64,000 nt of DNA from JALYRV01 sp040902895 (GTDB lineage: Bacteria > Acidobacteriota > Vicinamibacteria > Vicinamibacterales > SCN-69-37). The DNA lies in NCBI GenBank assembly GCA_040902895.1, contig JBBDWL010000062.1, positions 62,001 through 126,000 on the forward strand, in the 5' to 3' direction. The translations under genes and the position numbers were made by a program. Positions 57,435-64,000 of the stretch are shown piece after piece; the stretch's first letter is position 1, and the number at the start of each line of letters is the position of its first letter. Below the pieces are notes generated by a model. It saw only the letters and a list, made by a program, of their open reading frames with translations, did no database searches and had not been told where the DNA came from.

Positions 57435-59405
57435 GTGGCAGACCGCGAGCGTTATCGCAACCGCACCCGTTCATCGCGCCGGCGGTATCTCGCGTTCCGC
57501 GAGGATTACCGGAAGGGGATGCTGGAGGATCCGGACGAGAAGACCGCCGACAGCGAAAGCGCGCTGAAGATCGACGAGGCGGCCGACGCGACCGCCGGGC
57601 CGGCGCCAAAGCCGAAGCTGCTGCCGGCCAGGCGGCGGGAGTACCTGCGCGACTATCTGCGATGGCTGTGGCCCCACCGCTATGCCATCGGGTTCGTGTT
57701 CCTCATGGCGATCGTGGCGGCCGGCCTGCAGATGGCCGAGCCGCTGTTCATGCGGTTCATCATCGACAACGTCCTCCTCAACCAGACGCTCGATCTCGCG
57801 GGCCGTCTCGATCGGCTGCACTTCGCCGGCGCCATCTTCCTTGCCGTCATCGTCGTCTCGGCGCTCGTGGGCGTCCTGAAGGACTACCGGCAGCGCATGC
57901 TCAACGTGCAGGTGATGCTCACGCTCCGCCGCGCGCTCTTCGAGCGGCTGCTGCACCTGCCGCTGCCGAAGCTGTGGGACATGAAGACCGGCGGAATCAT
58001 CTCGCGGCTCACGGGCGACGTCGACACGACGTCGGGGCTGCTGCAGATGGCGGTGATGTCGCCCGCCATCTCACTGATCCGCCTGCTCATCGCCGTGGTC
58101 GTCCTTTTCTCGCTGAACTGGCGGCTCGCACTCACCGCGCTGGCGATCATTCCGGGCGTCGTGATGATCAGCCTGATCTCGGCGCGGCGCATTCGGCCCA
58201 TCTATCGCTCGCTGCGGCAGGATGCCGAGCACATCGACGGCCGCGTCGGCGAAACCTTTTCGGGCGTCCGCGTCGTGCGGGCGTTCGGCCGCGAGATCCG
58301 CGAGCTGATCGAGTACATGCGCGGCCGGCACACGGTGCTGCGCAAGGAGTTGTTCGCGTATCGGCGCGAGATGGTGATCTGGACCTCCTGGGGCCTGCTG
58401 CTCGGCATCGTCAACGTCGTGATCGTCTGGTACGGCGGGTATCTCAACGTCGTGGGCCGCGCGTCGATCGGCGACATCATGGCGTTCCAGTGGTACACGT
58501 TCCTGCTGCTCAACCCGGTGTGGCAGCTCGTGAACTCGTTTTCAGAGCTGCAGCGATCGTTGGCCGCGATGGAGCGTGTCTTCGAGGTGCTCGGGATGGA
58601 GCAGGACAAGCCCGACAGGCCGGGCGCGATCGACGCCCCGCCGGTGGTCGACGAGATCCGGTTCGAGGACGTGGAGTTCGAATACCGCGAGGGCCGGCCG
58701 GTCGTGCGCGACTTCAATGTCACCGTCGCAGGCGGCAGCGTCGTCGCGCTCGTCGGGCGCAGCGGCGCCGGCAAGACCACCGTCACGGACCTGGTCGCGC
58801 GCTTTCACGATCCCACCCGCGGGCGCATTCTGGTCAATGGCATCGACGTCCGCGACCTGCGGCTGCGCTCCTACCGCGGCCTGCTTGCGCTCGTCCAGCA
58901 GGAGGTGTTCCTCTTCGACGGATCGGTGAAGGACAATATCGCGTATGGCCGCGTGGACGCGACGGCCGAGGAGGTCGAAGACGCCGCGCGGCGCGCGAAC
59001 GCGCATGAGTTCATCGAGAAGCTGCCGGAGCAGTACGAGACTTTCGTCGGCGAGCGCGGCGTCAAGCTGTCAGGCGGCCAGCAGCAGCGGTTGGCGATCG
59101 CGCGCGCGATTCTCGCGCGGCCGCAGATTCTGATCCTGGACGAGGCGACGAGCAACCTTGACACGGAAAGCGAGCAGTTGATCCAGGCGTCGATGGCGGA
59201 GCTGCTGGCGGGCCGCACGACATTCGTCATCGCGCATCGCCTGTCGACGATCAGGCAGGCCGGTATGATTCTGCTGATGGAAGATGGCCACGTCGTCGAG
59301 CGCGGCACGCACGAAGCGCTGATGCTCGCGCGCGGCGCCTATTACCAGATGGTCATGCGCCAGATGGCGGCATCAGCGGAGGCCGGCGAGGAAGTGCTGA
59401 AGTAG
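57435..59405 (+). CDS. ABC exporter half-transporter (MsbA/MDR-like)
   Basis: A 656-aa fused permease-ATPase. A charged cytoplasmic N-terminal arm (residues 1-70), six membrane helices (about 75-375; IGFVFLMAIVAAGLQMAEPLFMRFI), and a C-terminal ATPase: Walker A GRSGAGKTTVTDLV, Q-loop LALVQQEVFLFDG, signature LSGGQQQRLAIARAIL, Walker B ILILDEATSNLDTE, and a switch His in AHRLSTI. It would work as a homodimer exporting lipids, drugs or peptides. It starts with GTG next to the response regulator stop, forming a kinase-regulator-exporter operon. Confidence 0.92.
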   Translation: MADRERYRNRTRSSRRRYLAFREDYRKGMLEDPDEKTADSESALKIDEAADATAGPAPKPKLLPARRREYLRDYLRWLWPHRYAIGFVFLMAIVAAGLQMAEPLFMRFIIDNVLLNQTLDLAGRLDRLHFAGAIFLAVIVVSALVGVLKDYRQRMLNVQVMLTLRRALFERLLHLPLPKLWDMKTGGIISRLTGDVDTTSGLLQMAVMSPAISLIRLLIAVVVLFSLNWRLALTALAIIPGVVMISLISARRIRPIYRSLRQDAEHIDGRVGETFSGVRVVRAFGREIRELIEYMRGRHTVLRKELFAYRREMVIWTSWGLLLGIVNVVIVWYGGYLNVVGRASIGDIMAFQWYTFLLLNPVWQLVNSFSELQRSLAAMERVFEVLGMEQDKPDRPGAIDAPPVVDEIRFEDVEFEYREGRPVVRDFNVTVAGGSVVALVGRSGAGKTTVTDLVARFHDPTRGRILVNGIDVRDLRLRSYRGLLALVQQEVFLFDGSVKDNIAYGRVDATAEEVEDAARRANAHEFIEKLPEQYETFVGERGVKLSGGQQQRLAIARAILARPQILILDEATSNLDTESEQLIQASMAELLAGRTTFVIAHRLSTIRQAGMILLMEDGHVVERGTHEALMLARGAYYQMVMRQMAASAEAGEEVLK

Positions 59406-59441
59406 GACTCGGCCCGGAAAGGCTTCTTGACGCCATCTCTG

Positions 59442-59459
59442 TGTAATGTGCATATTACA
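59442..59459. promoter_or_regulatory. Inverted repeat over the vapB start region
   Basis: TGTAAT-GTGCAT-ATTACA gives 6-bp arms around a TGCA-like centre and ends 3 bp before the antitoxin ATG. Toxin-antitoxin operons are usually repressed by the antitoxin or complex at such sites. Confidence 0.65.
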
Positions 59460-59462
59460 TAG

Positions 59463-59711
59463 ATGGGGACAAAGACGATCTCTCTCAAGGACGAAGCGTA
59501 CCGGCGACTCCGCGCGGCCCGCCGCTATCCAAACGAGTCGTTCAGCGAAGTGGTCCTGCGGGCGACGTGGCCCGAGGACACGATCACCGCCAGAGAGCTC
59601 CTTCACCGGCTGAGGACCAGCGTCCCGCACTTTTCGGACGAGGAATTGGATCGCATCGACGAGATGAAGCGGCGCGACATGCCCCCGGAGGACAAATGGG
59701 CCGGGCGCTGA
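59463..59711 (+). CDS. vapB: VapB-type antitoxin
   Basis: An 82-aa protein beginning MGTKTISLKDEAYRRLRAARRYPNESFSEV, the N-terminal DNA-binding segment of COG1753-like VapB antitoxins, followed by an acidic C-terminal tail (HFSDEELDRIDEMKRRDMPPED) that would wrap the toxin. The next gene encodes a PIN toxin and overlaps it by 16 bp. Confidence 0.85.
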   Translation: MGTKTISLKDEAYRRLRAARRYPNESFSEVVLRATWPEDTITARELLHRLRTSVPHFSDEELDRIDEMKRRDMPPEDKWAGR

Positions 59712-60094
59712 TCCTCGAAACGACGTTTGTCATCGATCTCGAGCGCGAGCAACGTCGCGAACAGCCAGCCGGGGCCATCGCCTTTCTGGAGGGCCGCGAC
59801 GACGCGCGGCTCTATGTGTCCTTCGCCATTGCGGGAGAACTGGCGTGCGGGACGTCCCTTTCCGAGCGTGCGCGATGGGAGCAGTTCCTCGCGCCATTCC
59901 ACATCCTCGAGTCGAATATGGACGTCGCGTGGGAGTACGGCAGGGCGTACCGCCACTTGCAGAAGAACGGAACGCTGATCACGGCCAACGATCTATGGAT
60001 CGCGGCTACCGCCCTCGCATACGGGATGCCGCTGGTCACGCGCAACGTCGGCCACTTCACGCGCGTTCCGGGACTCGAGGTTGAAGGGTACTAG
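59696..60094 (+). CDS. vapC: VapC-type PIN-domain ribonuclease toxin
   Basis: A 132-aa PIN protein. Acidic active-site positions are E8 in LILETTFVIDL, E48 in AIAGELACG and D99 in ITANDLWIAA, followed by TRNVGHF. In most VapC proteins the first position is Asp (LDTSVLID); here it is Glu, so activity may be reduced or simply tuned. The ATG at 59696 fits the family start; the longer frame upstream lies in vapB. Metal-dependent cleavage of tRNA or rRNA is the usual role. Confidence 0.88.
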   Translation: MGRALILETTFVIDLEREQRREQPAGAIAFLEGRDDARLYVSFAIAGELACGTSLSERARWEQFLAPFHILESNMDVAWEYGRAYRHLQKNGTLITANDLWIAATALAYGMPLVTRNVGHFTRVPGLEVEGY

Positions 60095-60131
60095 CGAAAG
60101 TAGTCTTGGCCTACGGTTCGGCGGTCGTGAC

Positions 60132-61454
60132 TCAGGCCGCCGCCGCGGCGCGGGCGCCGCGCGTGAGCACATACAACAGCGACGCCCCCGCGAGACACGC
60201 ACCGAGCGCGAGCCACTCGTCGCGCGCGAGGCCGGTGAGCAGCCAGGCGATCACGCCGCATGCGAGCAGCGGAATCAGGCCGCCGAATGGGATGCGGAAG
60301 CCGGTGGCGGCGCCCGGCGCGGCGGCCACATCCAGCCTCCGCAGCTGCCACGACGCCAGGGCGCATCCCAGATAGAGCGCCAGCGCCGACGCGTTGGCGA
60401 GAATGGCCAGCTTCACGAACGTACCGGTTGTTGCGAGCGCGAAGGTCAGCGCGACGTGCAACACGATGGCAGCCACGGGTGCCTGTGACGCCGGATGGAC
60501 CTGCGCCAGCATCCGGGGCAGGTACCCGTCGCGCGCGAACGCGTAGATCATCCGCGGCATCGACAACGTCATACCGCCCATGTGGCCGAACATCGAGATG
60601 GACGCACCGGCCAGCAGCAGCGCGCCGGCCCAGCCGCCGAGCGACGCCCGCGCGGCGTCAGCAAGCGGCGACACCGTCGATGCCGGCAGCGCGGCGCCGA
60701 GCACTCCCTGCGCGACCACCTGCAGCAGGATGTAGAGCGCGGTGATGCCAAACATGGCCAGCGCAATCGCGCGCGGCACGGTGCGTGCGGTATCGCGCAC
60801 TTCCCCGCCCGGCACGAGCGCCACTTCGATGCCTGCAAACGCAAAGATCAGCAGCAGCGACGTGCGCGCGACATCGGCCGCGGCAGGCGTCGCTGTCCAC
60901 TCGAGATTCTCGGGCCGGATAAAGACAAGACCGGCGCCGGCAAGCAGGACGAGCGGCAGCAGCTTCGCCACCGTTGCGACGCCGTTGAGCCGGTTGCCGA
61001 GCGCCACGCCGCGGGCGTTGATGATGGCCCAGAACGCGAGCGCCACCGCGAGCACCGCCGTCTCCATCGCGCGGCCACCGAGCGCCGGAACGAGCGCGCC
61101 GACGCTGGCCGCGAAGATCGTCGACACCGCCGCCGCCGCAAACGTTCCCAGCATCCAGAGCAGCACGCCCGACACGAACCCCGCATAGCCTCCGAAGGCG
61201 GTAGCGATGTACGCGTACGGCCCTCCGGTCAGCGGCACGCGACTGCCCGCGTCTGCGATGCAAAGGACGATCAGACCCATCGCAGTCGCGCAGATCACAT
61301 ACGCCACGGGCGCCGCGGCCCCGAGCGACCCGGCGACATCGGCAGGCAGCCGGAAAATCCCGCCGCCGATAGTGATGTTGATGATCGCCGCGGCGAGGCC
61401 GAAGGTGCCGATGGCGCGGACGAGCGGCTCGTGCGAACGAATGGGTGTGGTCAC
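60132..61454 (-). CDS. APC-superfamily amino-acid permease
   Basis: A 440-aa inner-membrane transporter with about twelve hydrophobic segments. GTFGLAAAIINITIGGGIFRL at the N-terminus is the APC helix-1 break (GxGIF), and LLIFAFAGIEVALVPGGEVRDTART is the conserved helix-6 region. It starts with GTG. Amino acid or amine substrate is unknown. A 101-bp gap separates it from the xylulokinase gene upstream on the same strand. Confidence 0.9.
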   Translation of the reverse strand: MTTPIRSHEPLVRAIGTFGLAAAIINITIGGGIFRLPADVAGSLGAAAPVAYVICATAMGLIVLCIADAGSRVPLTGGPYAYIATAFGGYAGFVSGVLLWMLGTFAAAAVSTIFAASVGALVPALGGRAMETAVLAVALAFWAIINARGVALGNRLNGVATVAKLLPLVLLAGAGLVFIRPENLEWTATPAAADVARTSLLLIFAFAGIEVALVPGGEVRDTARTVPRAIALAMFGITALYILLQVVAQGVLGAALPASTVSPLADAARASLGGWAGALLLAGASISMFGHMGGMTLSMPRMIYAFARDGYLPRMLAQVHPASQAPVAAIVLHVALTFALATTGTFVKLAILANASALALYLGCALASWQLRRLDVAAAPGAATGFRIPFGGLIPLLACGVIAWLLTGLARDEWLALGACLAGASLLYVLTRGARAAAAA

Positions 61455-61555
61455 GCAGCCGGGATGGTATCCGATCCGCTAGCGCCCGCCGCAGAGGGCG
61501 CCGGCGGCGCGCCGAAATCAGCCGCGTGTGGACGCGCCGCTCTCCCCAGACACAG

Positions 61556-63058
61556 TCAAGAAGCTGACGGCGATTCGTGCCAGCGTATCGATGTCGTGAT
61601 CGCCAGCGCCTCCCGGGAGTCGCGGAGCGGGCGGAGACGGCGATACATGTCGACGTGCTCCGGATCGGGACGTGTGCACGAGTCGGCCACGGGCGTGACG
61701 AAACCCTCGACCACGTCCTCCCAGCGTTGGCCGGAGTCGGCGTGCAGCGCCCGCAGCGCCGCGCCCAGCGCCGCCGCGTCCGTCGATGCGAACCGGTGGA
61801 CGTCCGCCTCGAACACGTCGGCGATGATCTGGAGGATCTCGCGGTTCGCCGCGGCGCCGCCCGTCGCGTAGATCGCCCGCGGCGTGACGCCCATCCACGC
61901 CGAGTGGCGCGCCATGGCCATGATCTGCGCCTCGACGATGGCGCGGACGTGTCGCCTCGGATCCGCCGTCTCGAGCCCGAACCGATGGATCTGGCCGCCG
62001 GGCACGGCCGGCGTGATCTCCGGCTCGAACCATGGCAGCATCATGGCGCCGTCGTTGCCCGCTGGCGTCCGGCGAAGCGCCTCGGAAAAGCCCTCCCACG
62101 TCAGCCCGTGCTCGTCGCGCACCCGCTGGCGCGCGAGCGAGCCGTTCCTGAAGACCGTGATGCCCATGTACTCGCCGAGGGGCGAGGCGAAGACGTGCCC
62201 CGTGCCGTCGCGGCTCACGCGCGGCTCGCGCATGGGCCCGAAGATCGTATCGCTCGTCCCGAGCGAGATGGCGAGCTGCCCTTCGTGGATCAGTCCCGTT
62301 CCGACGAGGCTGCACGGGTTGTCGCCCGACCACGCGACGATCCGCGCGGGCGGCAGGCCGAGGCGCGCCTGCCACTGAGCCTTCAGCCTGCCGATCACCG
62401 TGGATGAGCGCACGAGCGGGGGCAGCTTGCCGGCCAGACCCGGCGCCGTGGCGTCGAGCGCCGCCGGCGACCACGCACCGCTCCGGATGTCCATAAGGTT
62501 CATGCCGGAGCCGTCCGCGTGATCGATCGGTGCGTGCTCGCCGAGCAGGATCGACGCGAGGAACGAGCTGACGAGATGGATGCGCACGGTCCGCGCGTAG
62601 GCGTCCGGCTCCTGGCGGGCGAATTTTCGAATCTGCGGTCCGGTGAACCGCGGATGCGCGGGTGAGCCCGTGAGCCGCGCGACCTGCGCCGATCCACCGA
62701 GCGCCGCTTCGATCTCGGCGCACTCCCGCGCCGTGCTGCTGTCCATCCAGATCGGTGCTGTCGGGCGGGTGAGCGCGTCGGCCGTGTCGCCGCAGTACAC
62801 GCTACCGTGCTGCTGGGCCGAACCGCTGATGGCGCCGAGCGATCCGCGATCGATCTCGCGCGCGAGCCGGCCGGCGATCGTCTCGAGCGCAGCCGTCCAC
62901 GTGCGCGGCGACGCGTGGACTACGGCGCCGTCGCGACTGGCAACGAACGGCTCGTCGAATGGCAGCGAGTCGCGATAGACGACCGAGCGTCGGACGGCGT
63001 CGATCACGACCACCGACAGGCTCTGGGTGCTGCAGTCGAATCCGGCGTACAGGGCCAT
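61556..63058 (-). CDS. xylB: Xylulokinase (FGGY family)
   Basis: Phosphorylates D-xylulose to D-xylulose 5-phosphate. The 500-aa kinase has FDCSTQSLSVVVID at the N-terminus, ISGSAQQHGSVY and PIWMDSSTARECAEIE (xylulokinase-type sugar site), GDNPCSLVGTGL and the C-terminal ATP site IYATGGAAANREILQI. It is 6 bp after a Gfo/Idh/MocA dehydrogenase gene, so it may be part of a pentose or polyol route feeding the same product as AraD. Confidence 0.88.
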   Translation of the reverse strand: MALYAGFDCSTQSLSVVVIDAVRRSVVYRDSLPFDEPFVASRDGAVVHASPRTWTAALETIAGRLAREIDRGSLGAISGSAQQHGSVYCGDTADALTRPTAPIWMDSSTARECAEIEAALGGSAQVARLTGSPAHPRFTGPQIRKFARQEPDAYARTVRIHLVSSFLASILLGEHAPIDHADGSGMNLMDIRSGAWSPAALDATAPGLAGKLPPLVRSSTVIGRLKAQWQARLGLPPARIVAWSGDNPCSLVGTGLIHEGQLAISLGTSDTIFGPMREPRVSRDGTGHVFASPLGEYMGITVFRNGSLARQRVRDEHGLTWEGFSEALRRTPAGNDGAMMLPWFEPEITPAVPGGQIHRFGLETADPRRHVRAIVEAQIMAMARHSAWMGVTPRAIYATGGAAANREILQIIADVFEADVHRFASTDAAALGAALRALHADSGQRWEDVVEGFVTPVADSCTRPDPEHVDMYRRLRPLRDSREALAITTSIRWHESPSAS

Positions 63059-63064
63059 GCGTGG

Positions 63065-64000
63065 TCACGTCGCGACGGGCGCGCCGCGCGGTACCTCCCA
63101 GCGTCCGGACTTGGCAGAGCGGAAGATCGCTTCGATGCACTCCATGTTCCGCACGGCGTCTTCGAGCGGCACGGGAACGTCGGTCCCGTCGAGCAGTGCT
63201 TTCGAGAACAGGTCCCCCTGGATCGTGTACTGGTCGCACGTGTCGAGCTCGATCGTCTCGATGGCGCGGCCGGAGAGATCCCCCTCCGGATCGACGAGCA
63301 CGCGGCAGGGGCGGTCCGGCGGCGCGTTGAAGGGGATCTGGATCTCGATCCGCCCGCGGGTGCCGAGGATCTGCATCCGCTGGTACGGTGCCATCTGCGT
63401 GCTGCAGGTCCCGACGGTGTGCGCGCCGCCGAAGTCCAGCAGCATCGATGCGAGCCGGTCGACGTTCAGCCGTTGATCACGATCGATCAGGCCGATGACC
63501 CGCTGCGGTTCCCGATCGAAGATGAACCGCGCGGTGTTGATCAGATAACACCCGATGTCCATCACCCCGCCGCCGCCGAATTCCGGAATGTTGCGGATGT
63601 TGGCCGGGTCGTCGTTGTAGTAGCTGAAGTATCCGAGCATCGATCGCACCTCGCCGAGGCGCCCGCTGCGGGCGATCTCGCGCGCCGTCAGCCACTGCGG
63701 GTGCGTGCGGACCATGAACGCTTCCTGTATCCTCACGCCGGTGCGGTCGCGCACGTCCAGCAGCGAGCGCGCCTCGGCGGCCGACATCGCAATCGGCTTC
63801 TCGCACAGCACGTGCTTGCCGCGCTCGGCCGCGCGCACCGTCCAGGGCACGTGCAGGTGGTTGGGCAGCGGGTTGTAGACGGCGTCAATGTCGGGATCGT
63901 CCAGCAGCGCCTCGTACGATCCGTACGCCTTCGGGATGCCGAGCGCGCCGGCCGCCTCCCGCGCCCGCGCGAGATCGCGCGAGGCAATCGCCGTGGTGGT
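63065..64000 (-). CDS. Gfo/Idh/MocA-family dehydrogenase, truncated by window end
   Basis: At least 311 codons; the start lies beyond 64000. The visible N-terminal part reads IASRDLARAREAAGALGIPK and DPDIDAVYNPLPNHLHVPWT, then the family motif LCEKPIAMSAAEA; the C-terminal half contains the substrate domain (EFGGGGVMDIGCYLINTARF). This is like the NAD(P)-dependent sugar 1-dehydrogenases (for example D-xylose dehydrogenase) and related inositol/glucose-fructose enzymes. It is upstream of xylulokinase in the same direction. Confidence 0.9.
   Translation of the reverse strand, partial: TTTAIASRDLARAREAAGALGIPKAYGSYEALLDDPDIDAVYNPLPNHLHVPWTVRAAERGKHVLCEKPIAMSAAEARSLLDVRDRTGVRIQEAFMVRTHPQWLTAREIARSGRLGEVRSMLGYFSYYNDDPANIRNIPEFGGGGVMDIGCYLINTARFIFDREPQRVIGLIDRDQRLNVDRLASMLLDFGGAHTVGTCSTQMAPYQRMQILGTRGRIEIQIPFNAPPDRPCRVLVDPEGDLSGRAIETIELDTCDQYTIQGDLFSKALLDGTDVPVPLEDAVRNMECIEAIFRSAKSGRWEVPRGAPVAT

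Noticed and set aside
61480..61540. GC-rich inverted segments between permease and xylulokinase genes
   Set aside because: The arms pair only imperfectly and no T-tract follows; not called as a terminator.
1..64000. tRNA, rRNA, CRISPR arrays, prophage or complete insertion sequences
   Set aside because: Looked for; no cloverleaf with a CCA end, rRNA core sequence, regular spaced repeats, transposase or phage structural gene was found.

Overview
The window is high-GC bacterial chromosome that reads like an Acidobacteriota genome, most likely Vicinamibacteria-like. The evidence is five FtsX/MacB-type permeases of the acidobacterial 'ADOP' kind (no ATPase next to them, several paired with PadR regulators), an Oar-like TonB receptor with an N-terminal carboxypeptidase-regulatory domain, a DinB-domain protein, and LytS/LytR-type signalling. 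The assignment is inferred from gene content; no rRNA gene is present.

Layout. 1-4850: lysine/diaminopimelate operon lysC-dapB-dapA-dapD-dapE, joined by short overlaps. 4853-9632: an unknown gene, a LacI-family regulator, and an exported protein overlapping a membrane-anchored, divergent subtilisin-like protease. 9629-21417 and 26749-36082: two blocks for arabinose-containing polysaccharide use. The first has a HAD phosphatase, araD, araB, a xylose-isomerase-family enzyme in the place of araA, GH51, and divergently a TonB receptor and GH127. The second has GH31, GH146, a lipoprotein aldose epimerase and a divergent sugar ABC importer. 21811-24771: a phenylalanine gene (pheA) behind a Phe-rich leader ORF and a terminator hairpin, then a BtuB-like receptor. 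24773-26737: a nucleotidyltransferase with a small partner, a GNAT, and an SDR with an internal deletion. 36105-51418: the ADOP/PadR region, which also holds a CADD-type 4-aminobenzoate synthase and a decayed ADOP tail. 51465-60094: ECF sigma factor with a coiled-coil membrane partner, a VOC gene remnant, an HNH endonuclease, a DinB protein, a two-component system with an ABC exporter, and a VapBC pair. 60132-64000: amino-acid permease, xylulokinase and a Gfo/Idh/MocA dehydrogenase cut by the window end.

How it fits together. LacI-type palindromes lie in both divergent promoter regions of the arabinan blocks: two at 15451-15490, one at 32593-32606. A single regulon is therefore likely: capture by the TonB receptor, cleavage by GH51/GH127/GH146/GH31, mutarotation, ABC import, isomerisation by the unusual isomerase, then AraB and AraD to D-xylulose 5-phosphate. 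The LacI regulator at 5703-6710 is the obvious candidate. The most notable points are the isomerase that replaces AraA, the shared operators, the candidate pheA attenuator, and the protease/exported-protein pair. No tRNA, rRNA, CRISPR array or complete insertion sequence was seen.
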